This document shows, in pieces, positions 52,976 to 64,000 of a DNA stretch of 64,000 nucleotides (position 1 is the stretch's first letter; each line of letters starts with the position of its first letter). The translations under genes were made by a program, and so were the position numbers. The notes under the pieces were generated by a model, which saw only the letters and a program-made list of their open reading frames with translations, searched no databases and was not told the origin of the DNA. This DNA is from Locusta migratoria (lineage: Eukaryota; Arthropoda; Insecta; Orthoptera; Acrididae), in the NCBI GenBank assembly GCA_026315105.1, contig CM048744.1, positions 904,995,094 through 905,059,093 on the forward strand, in the 5' to 3' direction.

Positions 52976-55900
52976 TTGCTATAAGAAGGATATAATTTGT
53001 GTATCGTACTGATTAGCGCTAGTAGTATCTATCGTGACAGGGGAATTACGTGCCTATTACAAGCAAACAAATCGTCTTGTTTCACAGGAAAGAACTATGG
53101 GTTACAAGTGCCGCAGAGTAGCTAAGAAAAATGTTTATTTTTCGTGACAAACTTTTTTTCATAAGAACAATTTTAACAGTAGAACTATTAACTGAACTCG
53201 TACAAAAATATGGCTTGCAAGTGTTATAGTCAGGCCTCAGGTTGTCAATATGCACAGTGTTTTAAATTTTCCTCTAGTTACCTCTACTAATTTAGTCCAC
53301 TGCAATAAATACCGACCAGAAAAAAATAAAAATTCGTTGATAATTACATTCTCCGTAAGTCAAATCGAAATCGTTACTTCCTTCCATCGTATTTTGATTT
53401 AGTGTGAACAATGTGGCTCGTTATTTTCTACGATTCTGCCTCATGAAAAGACAGGAATATTGTCGCTGTTGTTCGTGTTGTCACGTCTCTCGGTCCATAC
53501 TGTGATAAAGCTGGACAGAAATCTGGATATACGAGTTAGTGAAGCAGCAGTTAACAACGATGCGGTGATGGCAGTCTGCCCAGCACCCGGAAACCGCTGA
53601 TATGAACGCATTGTGCGGCTATTGTCCGCTTAAAGCTGACTCAGTCGACGCTAGTCGCACACATCACAACTCCACGTGTGAGGAATTTAATGCTTCTGGC
53701 ATGATACAACTCATCTTTCGGTTAGCATTTTGGAGTCATAGGCGCGTATTCTGTCCGTGCTTATCGAGCGATTACCTCTAGTTTATAAACAACATGTTGC
53801 AGTGTAATTGCTTGCCTGACTATTTAGGTTTGAAAATTGGCCGTACAGAAGTTGTTGAACTATTTTAAAATAATAATCAGTGCCTAAGCCTTCAATTTAG
53901 ACGAACTGTTAATTTAAAAAAATGAAATGAAGTGAAATGGTCAAACATTTAAAAGTTTAAAACATCTTGCAGAGAAAGCAACCTACAGAATTCGACGAAC
54001 ACTTACCTTAAACAGCGGTGTATTTGATCTCGTTGATAAGCTGTAGTGAAATTGGTTGTAATACGCGTAACTATCCGCCGACATTGGATGGAGGTTCGGA
54101 ATATTAAGATTCAATCCACGTGTAGCATAATTTTGAATGAAGGTAATTTAATAAATGAAAATTAATAGTTGATACAGATTAATGGCTAATCAGACTTCGA
54201 ACTGTTCATTACAAAAAAGGTTGCAGGTTCTAAGCCAATAAATATCGCTAAATGGTTAATTATAAAGATACTATGGCAAGCTACACGAGATACGTAAGTT
54301 TAACATGTTTAATTACCGAACCGTCCAAAGTCGTAATAGTTAGTTATACCTGAAAACTGGATAAATAATAACTGAACAACTGACTGAACTTACCTTTAAA
54401 TAAGGGGATTTATTAATTTGAACAGAAAGCATATACTGCATACCCGAGTATCCATTTTATATCTGAAGATTTTGTGCAATCAGTTAAGAAAAATAATCAA
54501 TAGTTAATAATGTTCGTTTCAGCATGTTGTAGCGGCAGATCTTATCAGTACAATTCAGACAACAGAACAATCAGAACAGAGCAGACAACAGAACAGAGAG
54601 CGAGTAATAGTCAGAGATTTTAATTAGTTACACTAATATTATAATTAGAGTTTCTTTGTATATCTTTTACGTAGCCTATCGATTCCAAGGAAGAGAAAAT
54701 GAATTGAATATTTATCCTAATTACATTTTGTCTGATTTAATATTTCAGATAACTTTAAAATGTGTTATTTATGGGGTTCTTGCTATATGGTAATATTAAA
54801 ATGTAGCATATGTAATCTCTGCAAATGAGAAATGGAAATTATCATCGATACTGTAGATAATTAGGGCAGGTAAGCACGAGAACTACCATTCGTTCTACTT
54901 AACAGTCCAGCCCAAAATCCTGCCAAAATAATTCAAATACAAAAGGTATATTTTAAAATTCCAACATCGCGTCTTATTGTTTATAGACCACCGGTTCAGT
55001 TAAACCACGTCTTACGCGTACACATCTGAATAAAATCCATCATGTTTATCATATTTTTATCACTCCGTAGTAAATTTACTACGTACTTCATTTTTGTTAA
55101 GAGCGAAATAGGTCACGTTTTTCACTACAATGGTAACTATGTTCCTGTGGAAGAAAGGGATGACATAAACTTTCTTATGTTTGAGGAAAAGTATCCTCGA
55201 CTTTTATCTATTTACTTGTGATCAGTATCTTGTCTGTAATTCTGAAAGGAGGAAGAATGTGATGCTCCTGGTATACATATGTTAATTCTTACTCAGGTTA
55301 AAAGTAGTTAAAGTGATTAAAGGATATAGAAAATTGTTGCTGTGTCTTCAGTCGAGACACTGAGATATTTGGACCGGTTACTATCAATTGACCACCCCGT
55401 ATATAAATCAAATATCATCATGGAAAGCTAGTAGGAAGGAAATATTTCTAGATTAAATAACAAAGTTGCGAAGTGATTTTTCGTTGTACACAGCGTCATT
55501 CTGCAACTGGCTAGGGGTAAAGTACCAATGGATGTCTGTGTTGCAGTGGTACGAGTATATGAAAGGATTCAATTCTAAACCGGCCAACAGCAAAGTGAAA
55601 AATGCCTCGCAGGAGACAAATGATAGTTAGGTCCTCTATCAAGCAGACAGTTATTTCACGTGATCTTTCTTTTGAGTTTACGCGACAGTAGTGGGAACTT
55701 GGCTAGAAAGATGAGGAGACACCCTGTGCCAGTAGAAAGAACTTGATGCATTGCGCTTTTTTCCGACACGTGACAAGCAGACTTTGATATCAGGTTTTCA
55801 CAGTCTCTAATGAGAGTTTCCGAACTTCTGAAGATCTCTGGCATACTGTTATAGAGCAGACTCATGTCTTTTTTCTATCCGATTCTAATGAATGTCAAGA

Positions 55901-56359
55901 TACAGTCAGGTGTAAATTTCCCCTGTACCCATCCACGTCGTATCTTAAGGAAAGAATTAAGAAAGGTGAGCGTATAAATTCACACCAACATCTACACAAT
56001 CAAAAGAGCTAGAAATTGGCTAAAGGAACGACAGAATAACGGACACACCGTGATTTATTGTAATGACCGCATATTGAGATGTATCCATATGCATATATAT
56101 GCTTAGTATAAACAGAAAATGATTTCTCATATTTTTATTAAAACAAAGACGAAATAGTCTCTAATAACCATGATCTCTGCAAAATGTTACGCCCTAACCT
56201 TCTTTCTTTCTTTGTGCCGAAATCTAAATTGAGCTCTAAACATCTGAGAAAGCACATACATAGCAATGTACTTATTTTCACTAGTTCTAAGAGAATGAAA
56301 ATTCTTGCTCTTCTGATCCTGTGACGACATAAATATTTGGCAGCCATACTGGATCAAGC
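52976..56359. other. longest interval without a recognised repeat
   Basis: About 3.4 kb with no element I can identify on either strand and no ORF above about 70 codons. It is AT-rich with a more balanced patch at 53450-53720. It may be unique host DNA such as an intron or intergenic spacer, or older repeats beyond recognition. Confidence 0.45.
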
Positions 56360-56830
56360 TTAAGAGTTAATGACAACATATACACAGATGATACTGGGCG
56401 CATTACAAGAAATCAATGACCGGACACCAAAGACTGCAGAAATCGTGTCTGCGCTACCGACTCGAGGGTTGAATTCAATGCAGCCAAGTCTGAAGGGTTG
56501 GTACTGACCAAGAAATTAGATCAAACAGCACTTAACATCTGCCTCTTTGGCCACCAAATGGAACGGATCGATGTAGACAAGTACTTGGGTGCTATACTCG
56601 CCAAGACGCTCACACTGAAACCACCTATCATCCGAATACACAAGCATTCGTTGTAGAGAGCAGGCGCGCTGTGTCCGCACATCAGACAAAAATCCTAACT
56701 AACGACTCGTAGTGCATTACACCTCTATTGTAAATGCATCACACTCATAGTGGACTATGCTTGTGTTACAAGGCATAATGACACACCGCCAAACATACAA
56801 AAGCTACAGAGCCTCCAAAATACGATATAA
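56360..56830 (+). mobile_element. LINE RT C-terminal fragment
   Basis: LTTYTDDTG (an active-site-like YxDD), then FNAAKSEGLVLTKKLDQTAL, then a KYLGAILAKTLTLKPPII block (the KYLG motif) and VDYACVTRHNDTPPNIQKLQ with SLQNTI. This is the palm-to-thumb segment of a Jockey/CR1-group RT. Stops are frequent. Both ends are lost, so family assignment is broad. Confidence 0.6.
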
Positions 56831-58204
56831 GGAGTCAAGGGACACCGACTTCATTGAATGTGATTTTCATGCACTTAAACAACATCCAAGTACTTTTCTG
56901 AGCAATTTGATACCCACACATGATATTTTTGATGGTAATTTGAGACAGTACTTACTGAACTTGCTGAAATCATTGCATTTAATACACTGCATATTTTAGG
57001 AAACAGAAATTTTAAACTGTGAGGAGTGGAGCAGAAGCCATGTTTTATTTGAGAAAGGAGCTAAAGGAAGCTGTTTTTCTGCCTGGCAGGAAAGGCCCAA
57101 ACCAACCAGTGGACGGTTGACCAGCCGAGGGCTTACATCAGACAGTAGGAGTTTTTCAACAGTGTCATGTTAACTCGCCCGGATAGCTCACCTGCTGTTG
57201 AGAAGCAGTAGGCACCTGCACAATGTTGTGGCTGCGGGGAGTTGCTTCAGGTTTGTAACAAGCACAATGACGGTCTAACACTAAGTTTCTCATTGGCTGA
57301 ATGCGATATAGCAAATAAAAGCATAGCCACAAATCCGTTGGTATGACACTTACCGTTGGCTGTCTGGAGCAGGTGCGTCTCGGCTGCAAATTTGTGAAAA
57401 GACGTATATAGCTGATCTAGCCTCAAAAGGAATGTCGGTCTCCAGTGACGATTCTCTGTCTGTGTGTCTTCCTGCCTCCTTGGGCAAGGGCTACACAGTG
57501 CCTCGCTGTGGTTTTGCCTAGTGGCGTAAACAGCGGTGTGTGGTACTCAGTGTTCAGTTTACTTCAGATGCAGTTAAGGCACTATCACAGAGCTAACAAC
57601 AATAATCAGTTCACATAAGTCGGCAACAGCGAGAAGGCACAATAGTGAGCTTGTTTGGTGAATCAGTGAATTCTGCCAACTTAGTTTTGACTAGGGAAGG
57701 TTGCGAGTCTTGACACCATCAAGACTGATGGGACTTTTGGCTGCTTTACTTCAGCTACAGATTAAAGCTGTTAGTTTTATAAGATTTCAGAGTTGTGAAT
57801 CAAGCTAGTATTCGTGTTCTTACGCAAACTTAGTTTTTGTTCTTCAAATTCGCTTCAATGTAACAGCTTCGACATCAGTTAAACATTACTCACTGTATAA
57901 AACACAACATCCTCTTCTATTTCACTTCAACTGTAGCATAATGAATCTCAACCATCTTCTGACAGATATTTTTCTTCTGATAATTATTTTCTTTATATTT
58001 GCGGATTGGGTAATCAAAATGATACCATTAACGGTTGAATCCTGTCCTTTAGTATTATCTTTCATTGTTTAATTAGTCATAACCTAATTTGCCTATGTTT
58101 TTCTATTTTTAACGATACCACACAACTTTTTCACTTCTTGGTGGAACAGCACTTTACTTTTACTGAGACACTGCTTAATACCGCACTCCCATACCCGGTG
58201 AGGT
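56831..58204. other. unassigned DNA
   Basis: No recognised domain. GCCCGGATAGCTCACCTG near 57178 resembles a tRNA A-box region but has no B box at the right distance. The composition is ordinary. Confidence 0.4.
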
Positions 58205-58215
58205 CATTTAGCAGT

Positions 58216-61200
58216 TGTTGTTGTTGTTGTTGTTGTTGTCTTCAGTCCGGACACTGGTTTGATGCAGCTCTCCACAATACCCTATCCTGAGCAAGCCTCT
58301 CCATCTCTACATAAGAACGGCAACCTACATCTGTCTGAATCTGCTTACTGTATCCATCTCTTGGTCTTCCTCTGCGGTTTTTACCCCACACTCTTCCCTC
58401 CAACGCTAAATTCACAGTACAGTTCCTTGATGTCTAAGAATGTGCCCTACCAATCTATCCCTTCTTTTAGTCAAGGTATGCAAGAAATTTATTTTCTCCC
58501 CAATTCTGTTCAGTACCTCCTCATTAGTTACGCGATCCACCCACCTAATCTTCAGCATTCTTCTGTAGCACCATATTTCAAAACCCTCTATCCTCTTCCT
58601 GTCCGCACTGTTTATCATCCATGTCTCACTCCCATACAAGGCAACACTCCATACAAATGCCTTCAGAAAGGACTTCCTTAGGCTTAAATCAATATTAGAT
58701 GTTAACAAATTTCTCTTTTTCAAGAACGCTTTTCTACACATTGCCATTCTGCATTTTATATCCTCTGTACTGCGACCATCATTTGTTATTTTACTGCCCA
58801 AGTAACAAAACTCATCTACCTCCTTCATTGCTTCGTTACCAAATCTAATTCCTTCAGCATCACCTGATTTTCTTACACTGCTCTCCATTACCCTAGTTTT
58901 GCTCTTGTTAATGTTCATCTTATATGCACCTTTCAGCACACTGTCCATTCCGTTCAATTGCTCTTCCAGGTCCTTTGCTGTATCTGACAGAATTACTATG
59001 TCGTCGGCAAAACGCAATGTTTTTAATTCTTCCCCCTGAACTTTAATTCCTTCTCCAAATTTCTCCTTGCTTTTCCTTATAGCTTGCTCAATGTACAAAT
59101 TGAATAACAATGGAGAATGGCTACAACCCTGTCTTACTCCCTTTCTAACCACTGCATCCCTTTCATGCCCTTCAACTCTGACAACCGCTGTCTGGTTTTT
59201 GTACAAGTCGTAAATAACCTTACGCTCCCTATATTTTACTCCTGCTTGTTTCAGAACATGAAAGAGTTTACTCCAATCAACATTATCAAAAGCCTTCTCC
59301 AAATCTACAAAAGCTAGAAATTTAGGTTTGCCTTTTCTTAATCTATCTTCTAGGATAAGCCATAAAGTGAGGATTGCCTCCCGTGTTCATACATTTCTCC
59401 TGAACCCATACTGATCTTCCCCGAGGTCGGCTTCTGCCAGCTATTCCAGCCTTCTGTATATAATTCGTGTTAATACTTTGCAACCATGACTTATGAAACT
59501 AATGGTTCTGTAGTTTTCACACCTGTCTGCACCTGCTTTCTTTGGAATGGGGATTATAACTTTTTTTCTTAAAGTCTGGGGGTACTTCACCTATCTCATA
59601 CATCTTACACACCAGGTGAAACAATTTTGTCATGGCTGGTTCTCCCAGAGACTTCAGTAGCTCTGACGGAATATCATCTACTCCAGGGGCCTTGTTTCGA
59701 CTTAGGTCTTTCAGGGCTCTGTCAAATTCATTTCTCAGTACAGTATCTCCTATTTCATCTTCATCTACATCCTGTTCCCTTCCTACAATATTTTCTCGAA
59801 GTTCATTTCCTTTGTAGAGCCCCTCTATATACTCTTTCCACCTTTCAGCTTTCCCTTCTTTGCTGAGAACTGGTTTTCCATCCGTGTCCTTGATATTCAT
59901 AGAGCTGTTTTTCTTATCTCCAAATGTTTCTTTTATTTTCCTGTAGGCTGTATCTATTTTTCCCCTATTTATACATTCTTCTACATCCTTGCATTTGCCT
60001 TCTAGCCACTCCTGCTTAGCCATTTTGCACTACCTGTCAATCTCATTTCTTAGTCGTCTGTACTCCATTTTGCCTGTTTCGTTTACTGCATTTTTATATT
60101 TTCTCCTTTCATCGATTAAATTTAGTATCTCCTGTGATATCCAAGGATTTTTTGTAGGTCTTGCCTTCCTACCTATTTTGTCCTCTGCCGCCTTCACTAT
60201 TTCATCTCTCAATTGTACCCATTCCTCCTCTACTGTTTTATTTTCCCCTGTTTCTGTCAATTGTTGCCTAAAGCTCCCTCTGAAATTCTTAAGAACTTCA
60301 GGTTCCTTCAATTTATCCAGGTCCCATCTTCTTATTTTCCTTCCTTTTTTGTAGTTTCTTCAGTTTCAGCATACAGTTCATAACCAACAAGTTATGGTCA
60401 AAGTCTATATCTGCCCCTGGGTATGTCTTACACTTTAAAACCTGGTTCCGAAATCTATGTCTTACCATTATCTGGTATCTCCCGGTGTCTCCTGGTCTCT
60501 TCCACGTATACAACCTTCTTTTGTGATTCTTAAACCAGGTGTTTGTAATAACTAAATTATGTTCTGTGCAAAATTCTACCAGGCGGCTTCCTCTTTCATT
60601 CCTTTTGCCCAGACCATATTCACCAATTACCTTCCCTTCCCTTCCTTGTCCTACTACCGAATTCCAGTCTCCCATAACAATTAAGTTTTCCTCTCCCTTG
60701 TCTGAATAATTTCCTTTAGCTCCTCTTATATTTCTTCGATTTCCTCATCATCGGCAGAGCTAGTTGGCATATAAACCTGTACTACTGTTGTCTGTTTTTT
60801 TTCTTCGTATCTATCTTGACAATGATAATGCGATCACTGTGCTGCTCATAGTAGTTTACCCGCATTCCTATTTTCTTATTCATTATCAATCTTACTCCTG
60901 TGATACCCCCAACTGATTTTGTATTTATAATCCTATACTCCCCTGACCAGAAATCCTGTTCATCCTGCCACCGAACTTCACTAATCCCCACTATATCTAA
61001 CTTCACCTATCCATTTCCCTTTTTGAATTTTCTAATTTTCCTACTCGATTAAGGGATCTAACATTACACGCTCCGACCCGTAGAATGCCAGTATTTTCTT
61101 TCCTGATGATCACATCCTCCTGAGTAGTCCCCGCCCGGAGATCCGAATGGGGGACTATTTTACGTCCGGAATATTTTCCCCGGAGGATGCCATCATCATA

Positions 61201-61509
61201 TGTTCATACAGTAGAGCTGCATGTCCTCGGGAAAAATAACAGCTGTAGTTTCCCCTTGCTTTTAGCCGTTCGCAGTAACTGTGTGGCAAAGCCACATTAG
61301 CTGATGTTACAAGGCCAGTTCAGTCAATCATCCAGACTTTTGCCCCTGTAACTACTGAAAAGGCTGCTGCCCCTCTTCAGGAACCACACGTTTGTCTGGC
61401 CTCTCCACAGATACCCCTCTGCTGTGGTTGCACCTACGGTACGGTTATCTGTATCGTTGAGGCACGCAAGCCACCCCACCTCGGCAATGTCTGTGGTTCA
61501 TGGGAGCGG
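58216..61509 (-). mobile_element. RTE-like LINE, full-length or nearly so, 3294 bp with perfect TSD
   Basis: Minus strand, flanked by perfect 11-bp duplications CATTTAGCAGT at 58205-58215 and 61510-61520. From the 5' side: a 5' leader of about 450 bp (61509 to about 61050); an APE-type endonuclease with MKLDIVGISEVRWQDEQDFW, MGDWNSVVGQGREGKVIGEY, NLVITNTWFKNHKRRLYTWK and IDFDHNLLVMN; a linker; RT fingers with VLRNEFDRALKDLSRNKAPG; palm motif A FDNVDW; GVRQGCSHSPLLFNLYIE; catalytic FADDIVILSD; and the RRMLKIRWVDR C-terminus. The 3' end is a CAACAACAA tail. The total length and single-ORF plan fit RTE elements. Frameshifts break the ORF into at least five pieces, and SDHN reads FDHN. Confidence 0.9.
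58412..59302 (-). pseudogene. RTE-like LINE reverse-transcriptase palm and C-terminal frame
   Basis: Open for 296 residues: MEKAFDNVDWSKLFHVLKQA, GVRQGCSHSPLLFNLYIEQA, LRFADDIVILSDTAKDLEEQ, NKSKTRVMESSVRKSG, FCYLGSKITNDGRSTEDIKC, YGSETWMINSADRKRIEGFE, then RRMLKIRWVDRVTNEEVLNR. The polymerase active site is intact. The frame ends early near 58412, where a 5-base duplication (CAGTACAGT in the plus-strand text near 58414-58424) shifts it; the expected C-terminal RGRPRDGYSKQIQTDV continues in another frame. The first Met is internal to the ancestral protein. Confidence 0.88.
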
Positions 61510-61520
61510 CATTTAGCAGT

Positions 61521-62910
61521 AACTAGTTTTATTTTCTACCTTCTGGAGTGGTCGTTCGGTTCATTTTAAGCGCAGTTAAAAACCTCTTACTTATCTTGAA
61601 TTAAAACATGCACTAATGACTAGCGTGAGTGACATAGTAGACTGCAAGGTCGACCGCTTTCGGGTAGAAAACATTGCAGATCAATCCTTGCGTGTAATAC
61701 ATGGTGGAAGAAATCGTCTATAAAGTTGTAGAGAAAGGCTGGCAGCGCGTGAAGTTAAATGCGTTAGAACGAGTAAAAACTCGTGGCGAGCCTCCCACGT
61801 CCCGACCGACTGTCCTCATAAAGATATACATGAAGCTGCTGACGCGGTAGTTCAAGACCGGTTTATGAAATTGCTAACAAATTTTACTAACCTACACAAA
61901 GATCTGAGAATCCTTTATTGCGACAGCTGGAGTATGAAAAGCTAAAGCCCATAGCTACAAACGGCCAGTTACCTTTTTGGACAGACCAGTAAGTGAACGC
62001 AGATGAAATAAAAAAGTACTCATAACCAAAACAGAAGAATCTATGAATAAAGGTCGGACGGAGTGCCGGACAGGTTCGTAGTGACTCGGACGCGCTGATC
62101 TCTGTTTCTGTTTGTGAAAGTCGTAAATATGTTCGCTAATTTTAGTAATAGTGAATTAGGATTAAATAAAAAGTAATTTAATATTTTTATGGTATTAAAA
62201 CTTGTAGAATTTTTATGTTACTAAGTCAATATTTTTCTTATATTCAAACTTGTATAATTTTTATATTACTAAATATATATTTTTCTGGTATTGATATCTG
62301 CTGCATTTGTCTTTCAGACTTTGTCCTTGTAATCGATATTCCGGTACCTTACGTCTGTCTGGACGCAAAGTAAAGTTATATACTTCTTCTATTAAACGTT
62401 CCGCGTCCATTTTTTACACGTCTTCCACTGTTAAGATGCAATAGCGTCGCGTCGTCCGGCGACCGTGCTCGTCGCGTGAAATATTCCGACCGACCCCCTC
62501 CCGGTCCGTTGACGTTCCGTGCACGGCTCGTTCTCCGAGCGATGGGTGATACGGACACGGCCCGGATGTATGTGTCCGCACATTAAAGAATAACAAATCT
62601 TAACACATGGCTCCTTAATTAGTAAGACGAGCCTCAAGATTAAAACTGAAGGGAACTTTTGTCCTCTAAGATCAGAAAAGGGAGGGTTGGTAATAGTGGC
62701 GGCTCAGGCAGTATGATACCAACAGTATTCTGAAGCCTCTGCATGGGTTTTCGTATGGGTGGCGAGGCATTGCCTTCAGAAAAGCGTCCCAAAGAGTGTC
62801 GCCAACGAACACTCATAAATATTTTCGAAGTGTACGAAAGTAGGTTTTGTCTGGTAAATTTGTTTGAAAGAGCGGGAAATTTTCGGATCGTGCACTGTTG
62901 TTGCTAAACA
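61521..62910. other. unassigned DNA with a 49-bp tandem repeat and a CpG-rich patch
   Basis: About 2.4 copies of a 49-bp unit starting AATATTTTT and ending TTACTAA lie at 62179-62297. The stretch 62430-62570 is unusually CpG-dense (AGCGTCGCGTCGTCCGGCGA, GACCGTGCTCGTCGCGTG). No ORF with a known domain. It may be part of an unrecognised retroelement. Confidence 0.4.
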
Positions 62911-62912
62911 TA

Positions 62913-63687
62913 CGGGGCGTGTTTTTAAGAAATTAGCGTCTTAGCACACCACGGTCGCAGGCTGCGGTCGGCGTTCTGCGCTTGCGCACTGGATGCCTAA
63001 ATCTGCTGTCTACGCACTGACGCCATTACAGTCTGATTCTTCCTTGTTTACGTTGTGTACAATTTAAGATGCCTCCGATAATCGTGAGTCCCACCGATTG
63101 TGAAGTACGGGCTGTTGAAAGATTTATTAGTGCTAAAGGCCTGAAAGTGATCGATATTCATCGTGAGATCTGTGCAGTTTACGGAGAAAACATTATGAGT
63201 GATGGAATGGTAAGAAAGCGGGCGAGAACATATAAAGATGGCCGCACAAATGTGCATGATAAACAACGGAGTGGGCGTTGCACGGTCGTTAATGAAAGTT
63301 TGGTGCAAGTAGTGTGGCCGGCCGCGGTGGCCGAGCGTTCTGCGGCGCATCAGTCACATTCTGCACGGCCACTACGGTCGGGGGTTATAATCCCCCCTCG
63401 GGCATGGATGTGTCGTCCTTAGTATTAGCTAGTTCATAAGTAGTTTGTAAGTTAAGGGACTGATGACCCCGTAGTTAAGTCCCATAAGCTCTACCAACAA
63501 TTGAATTTTCTTTTCTTTTTTTTTTTTTCCAGCAGACATCTATGAGAGGTTATTCAAAAACTGGTACAACCGTATGACGGGAATTGTGTAGAAAAGTAGA
63601 TTCATGTAAAAATAAAATTATTGAGATGTCTTAGCACATATTTTTTCAATTTCAAAACGTTACTTGCTTAAAAAAAAACACGCCTCG
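62913..63687 (+). mobile_element. mariner element, internally deleted, with TIRs and TA duplication
   Basis: Terminal inverted repeats CGGGGCGTGTTTTTAAGAA and (complement of the right end) CGAGGCGTGTTTTTTTTTAA lie inside TA dinucleotides at 62911-62912 and 63688-63689. The ATG at 63069 opens MPPIIVSPTDCEVRAVERFI, then SAKGLKVIDIHREICAVYGE and MVRKRARTYKDGRTNVHDKQ, a mariner helix-turn-helix N-terminus open for about 80 residues. The catalytic D,D34D core is missing. After the SINE the sequence resumes only in the last codons (VEK-stop region) and 3' UTR. Confidence 0.85.
63317..63505 (+). mobile_element. SINE-A inside the deleted mariner
   Basis: GCCGGCCGCGGTGGCCGAGC head, B box GGGGGTTATAATCCCCCCTC (the TTCGA core altered to TTATA), and a body ending CTACCAACAATTGAA followed by a T-rich stretch. 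No duplication was found, which fits the idea that the mariner core was deleted across or next to this insertion. Confidence 0.9.
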
Positions 63688-63785
63688 TATTTCCACGAAT
63701 ATTACAGCACGTTTCGAACGGCAGCTGTTACTAGTTGATTGTTGGCTGCCAGATGAAGTGGTAACTGCGTAGTTAGTTTCTTAGG

Positions 63786-64000
63786 ACGGAGAAAGACAAA
63801 TTTCGTGCGGTCATTTAACAGTTTCATTTGAGAGTTGGATAGCATCACAGATCAAATCCGAGTTGGATGAAGTGCATGTGGGTCCGGCACCAACAATGAA
63901 GACCCTTTACTGTTGTATCAATGAGTTTAAAGGTGGTCGGAGGTCAGCCCGGTGAAGCCACCACACAGGAAACAATCGATAAGGTGCATGATATAGTAAT
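63786..64000 (+). pseudogene. second mariner-like transposase N-terminus, runs off the window
   Basis: From about 63788 the translation gives EKDKFRAVI(stop)QFHLR, then with a frame change WIASQIKSELDEVHVGPAPT, MKTLYCCINEFKGGRRSA and, after another shift, QPGEATTQETIDKVHDIV. This is the HTH domain and GRP-type linker of a mariner transposase of a lineage different from the one at 62913 (recalled KSELDEVHGDSAPTMKT-type wording). The start codon is lost (ACG). The catalytic part would lie beyond base 64000. Confidence 0.65.

Noticed and set aside
57175..57250. Possible tRNA or tRNA-derived SINE head
   Set aside because: An A-box-like string without a B box at the proper distance and no tail or duplication.

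Overview
This window is insect nuclear DNA built almost entirely of transposable elements in many states of decay. There are no operons, no long intact single-copy genes and no bacterial signals. The repeat set includes tRNA-derived SINEs, RTE-like and CR1/L2-like LINEs, Penelope-like elements (PLEs), mariners and MITEs. Density, mutual nesting and the specific repeat families fit a large-genome polyneopteran insect. A grasshopper or locust-like orthopteran is my best guess, from recalled similarity of the repeats and not from any host gene.

Layout. 1-5 kb: a hAT-like terminus, an RTE fragment, then a Penelope-like element (about 1830-4430) interrupted by a SINE. 5.2-6.6 kb: a 5'-truncated RTE-like LINE with its target-site duplication (TSD). 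7.4 kb: a Helitron-like 3' end abutting a TA microsatellite. 8.3 kb: a small ORF with a signal peptide, a possible host exon. 9-13 kb: SINEs, two inverted copies of a MITE with TTAT duplications, and a three-layer nest (SINE within SINE, plus a MITE in the outer SINE). 13-17 kb: four further tRNA-derived repeat families and a 300-bp near-perfect palindrome. 17-20.4 kb: truncated RTE copies. 20.9-24.5 kb: a decayed multi-domain gene ending in a tesmin/TSO1-like CXC cysteine cluster, split in two by a minus-strand PLE with a GIY-YIG endonuclease; removing the PLE and one copy of a 6-bp duplication rejoins the reading frame. 25-26, 36-38, 42.5-44 and 47-50 kb: minus-strand copies of CR1/L2-like LINEs. 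27.7-30.7 kb: other LINE remnants around a short candidate exon resembling a mitochondrial carrier. 31.7-36 and 40-42.3 kb: LINE remnants, two with RNase H domains, and PLE fragments. 45.5-46.2 kb: a head-to-head palindrome of two mariner 3' ends within one TA duplication. 50.4-51.6 kb: a Tc1/mariner-type transposase pseudogene. 53-56.4 kb: the longest stretch without a recognised repeat. 58.2-61.5 kb: an RTE-like LINE of 3294 bp bounded by a perfect 11-bp duplication. 62.9-64 kb: a deleted mariner with its terminal repeats, and the start of a second one running off the end.

How the parts relate. The SINEs carry tRNA-like Pol III promoters and no protein, so they must use LINE machinery; their 8-14 bp TSDs agree with that. 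The LINEs and PLEs encode reverse transcriptase with either an APE-type or a GIY-YIG endonuclease, but every copy here has stops, frameshifts or truncation, so the window is probably a graveyard and not a source of active elements. Nesting gives a relative order: the SINE inserted after the PLE, LINE or mariner it interrupts in every nested case. Only two short stretches (8275-8475 and 29141-29191) look like possible host coding sequence, and both are tentative.
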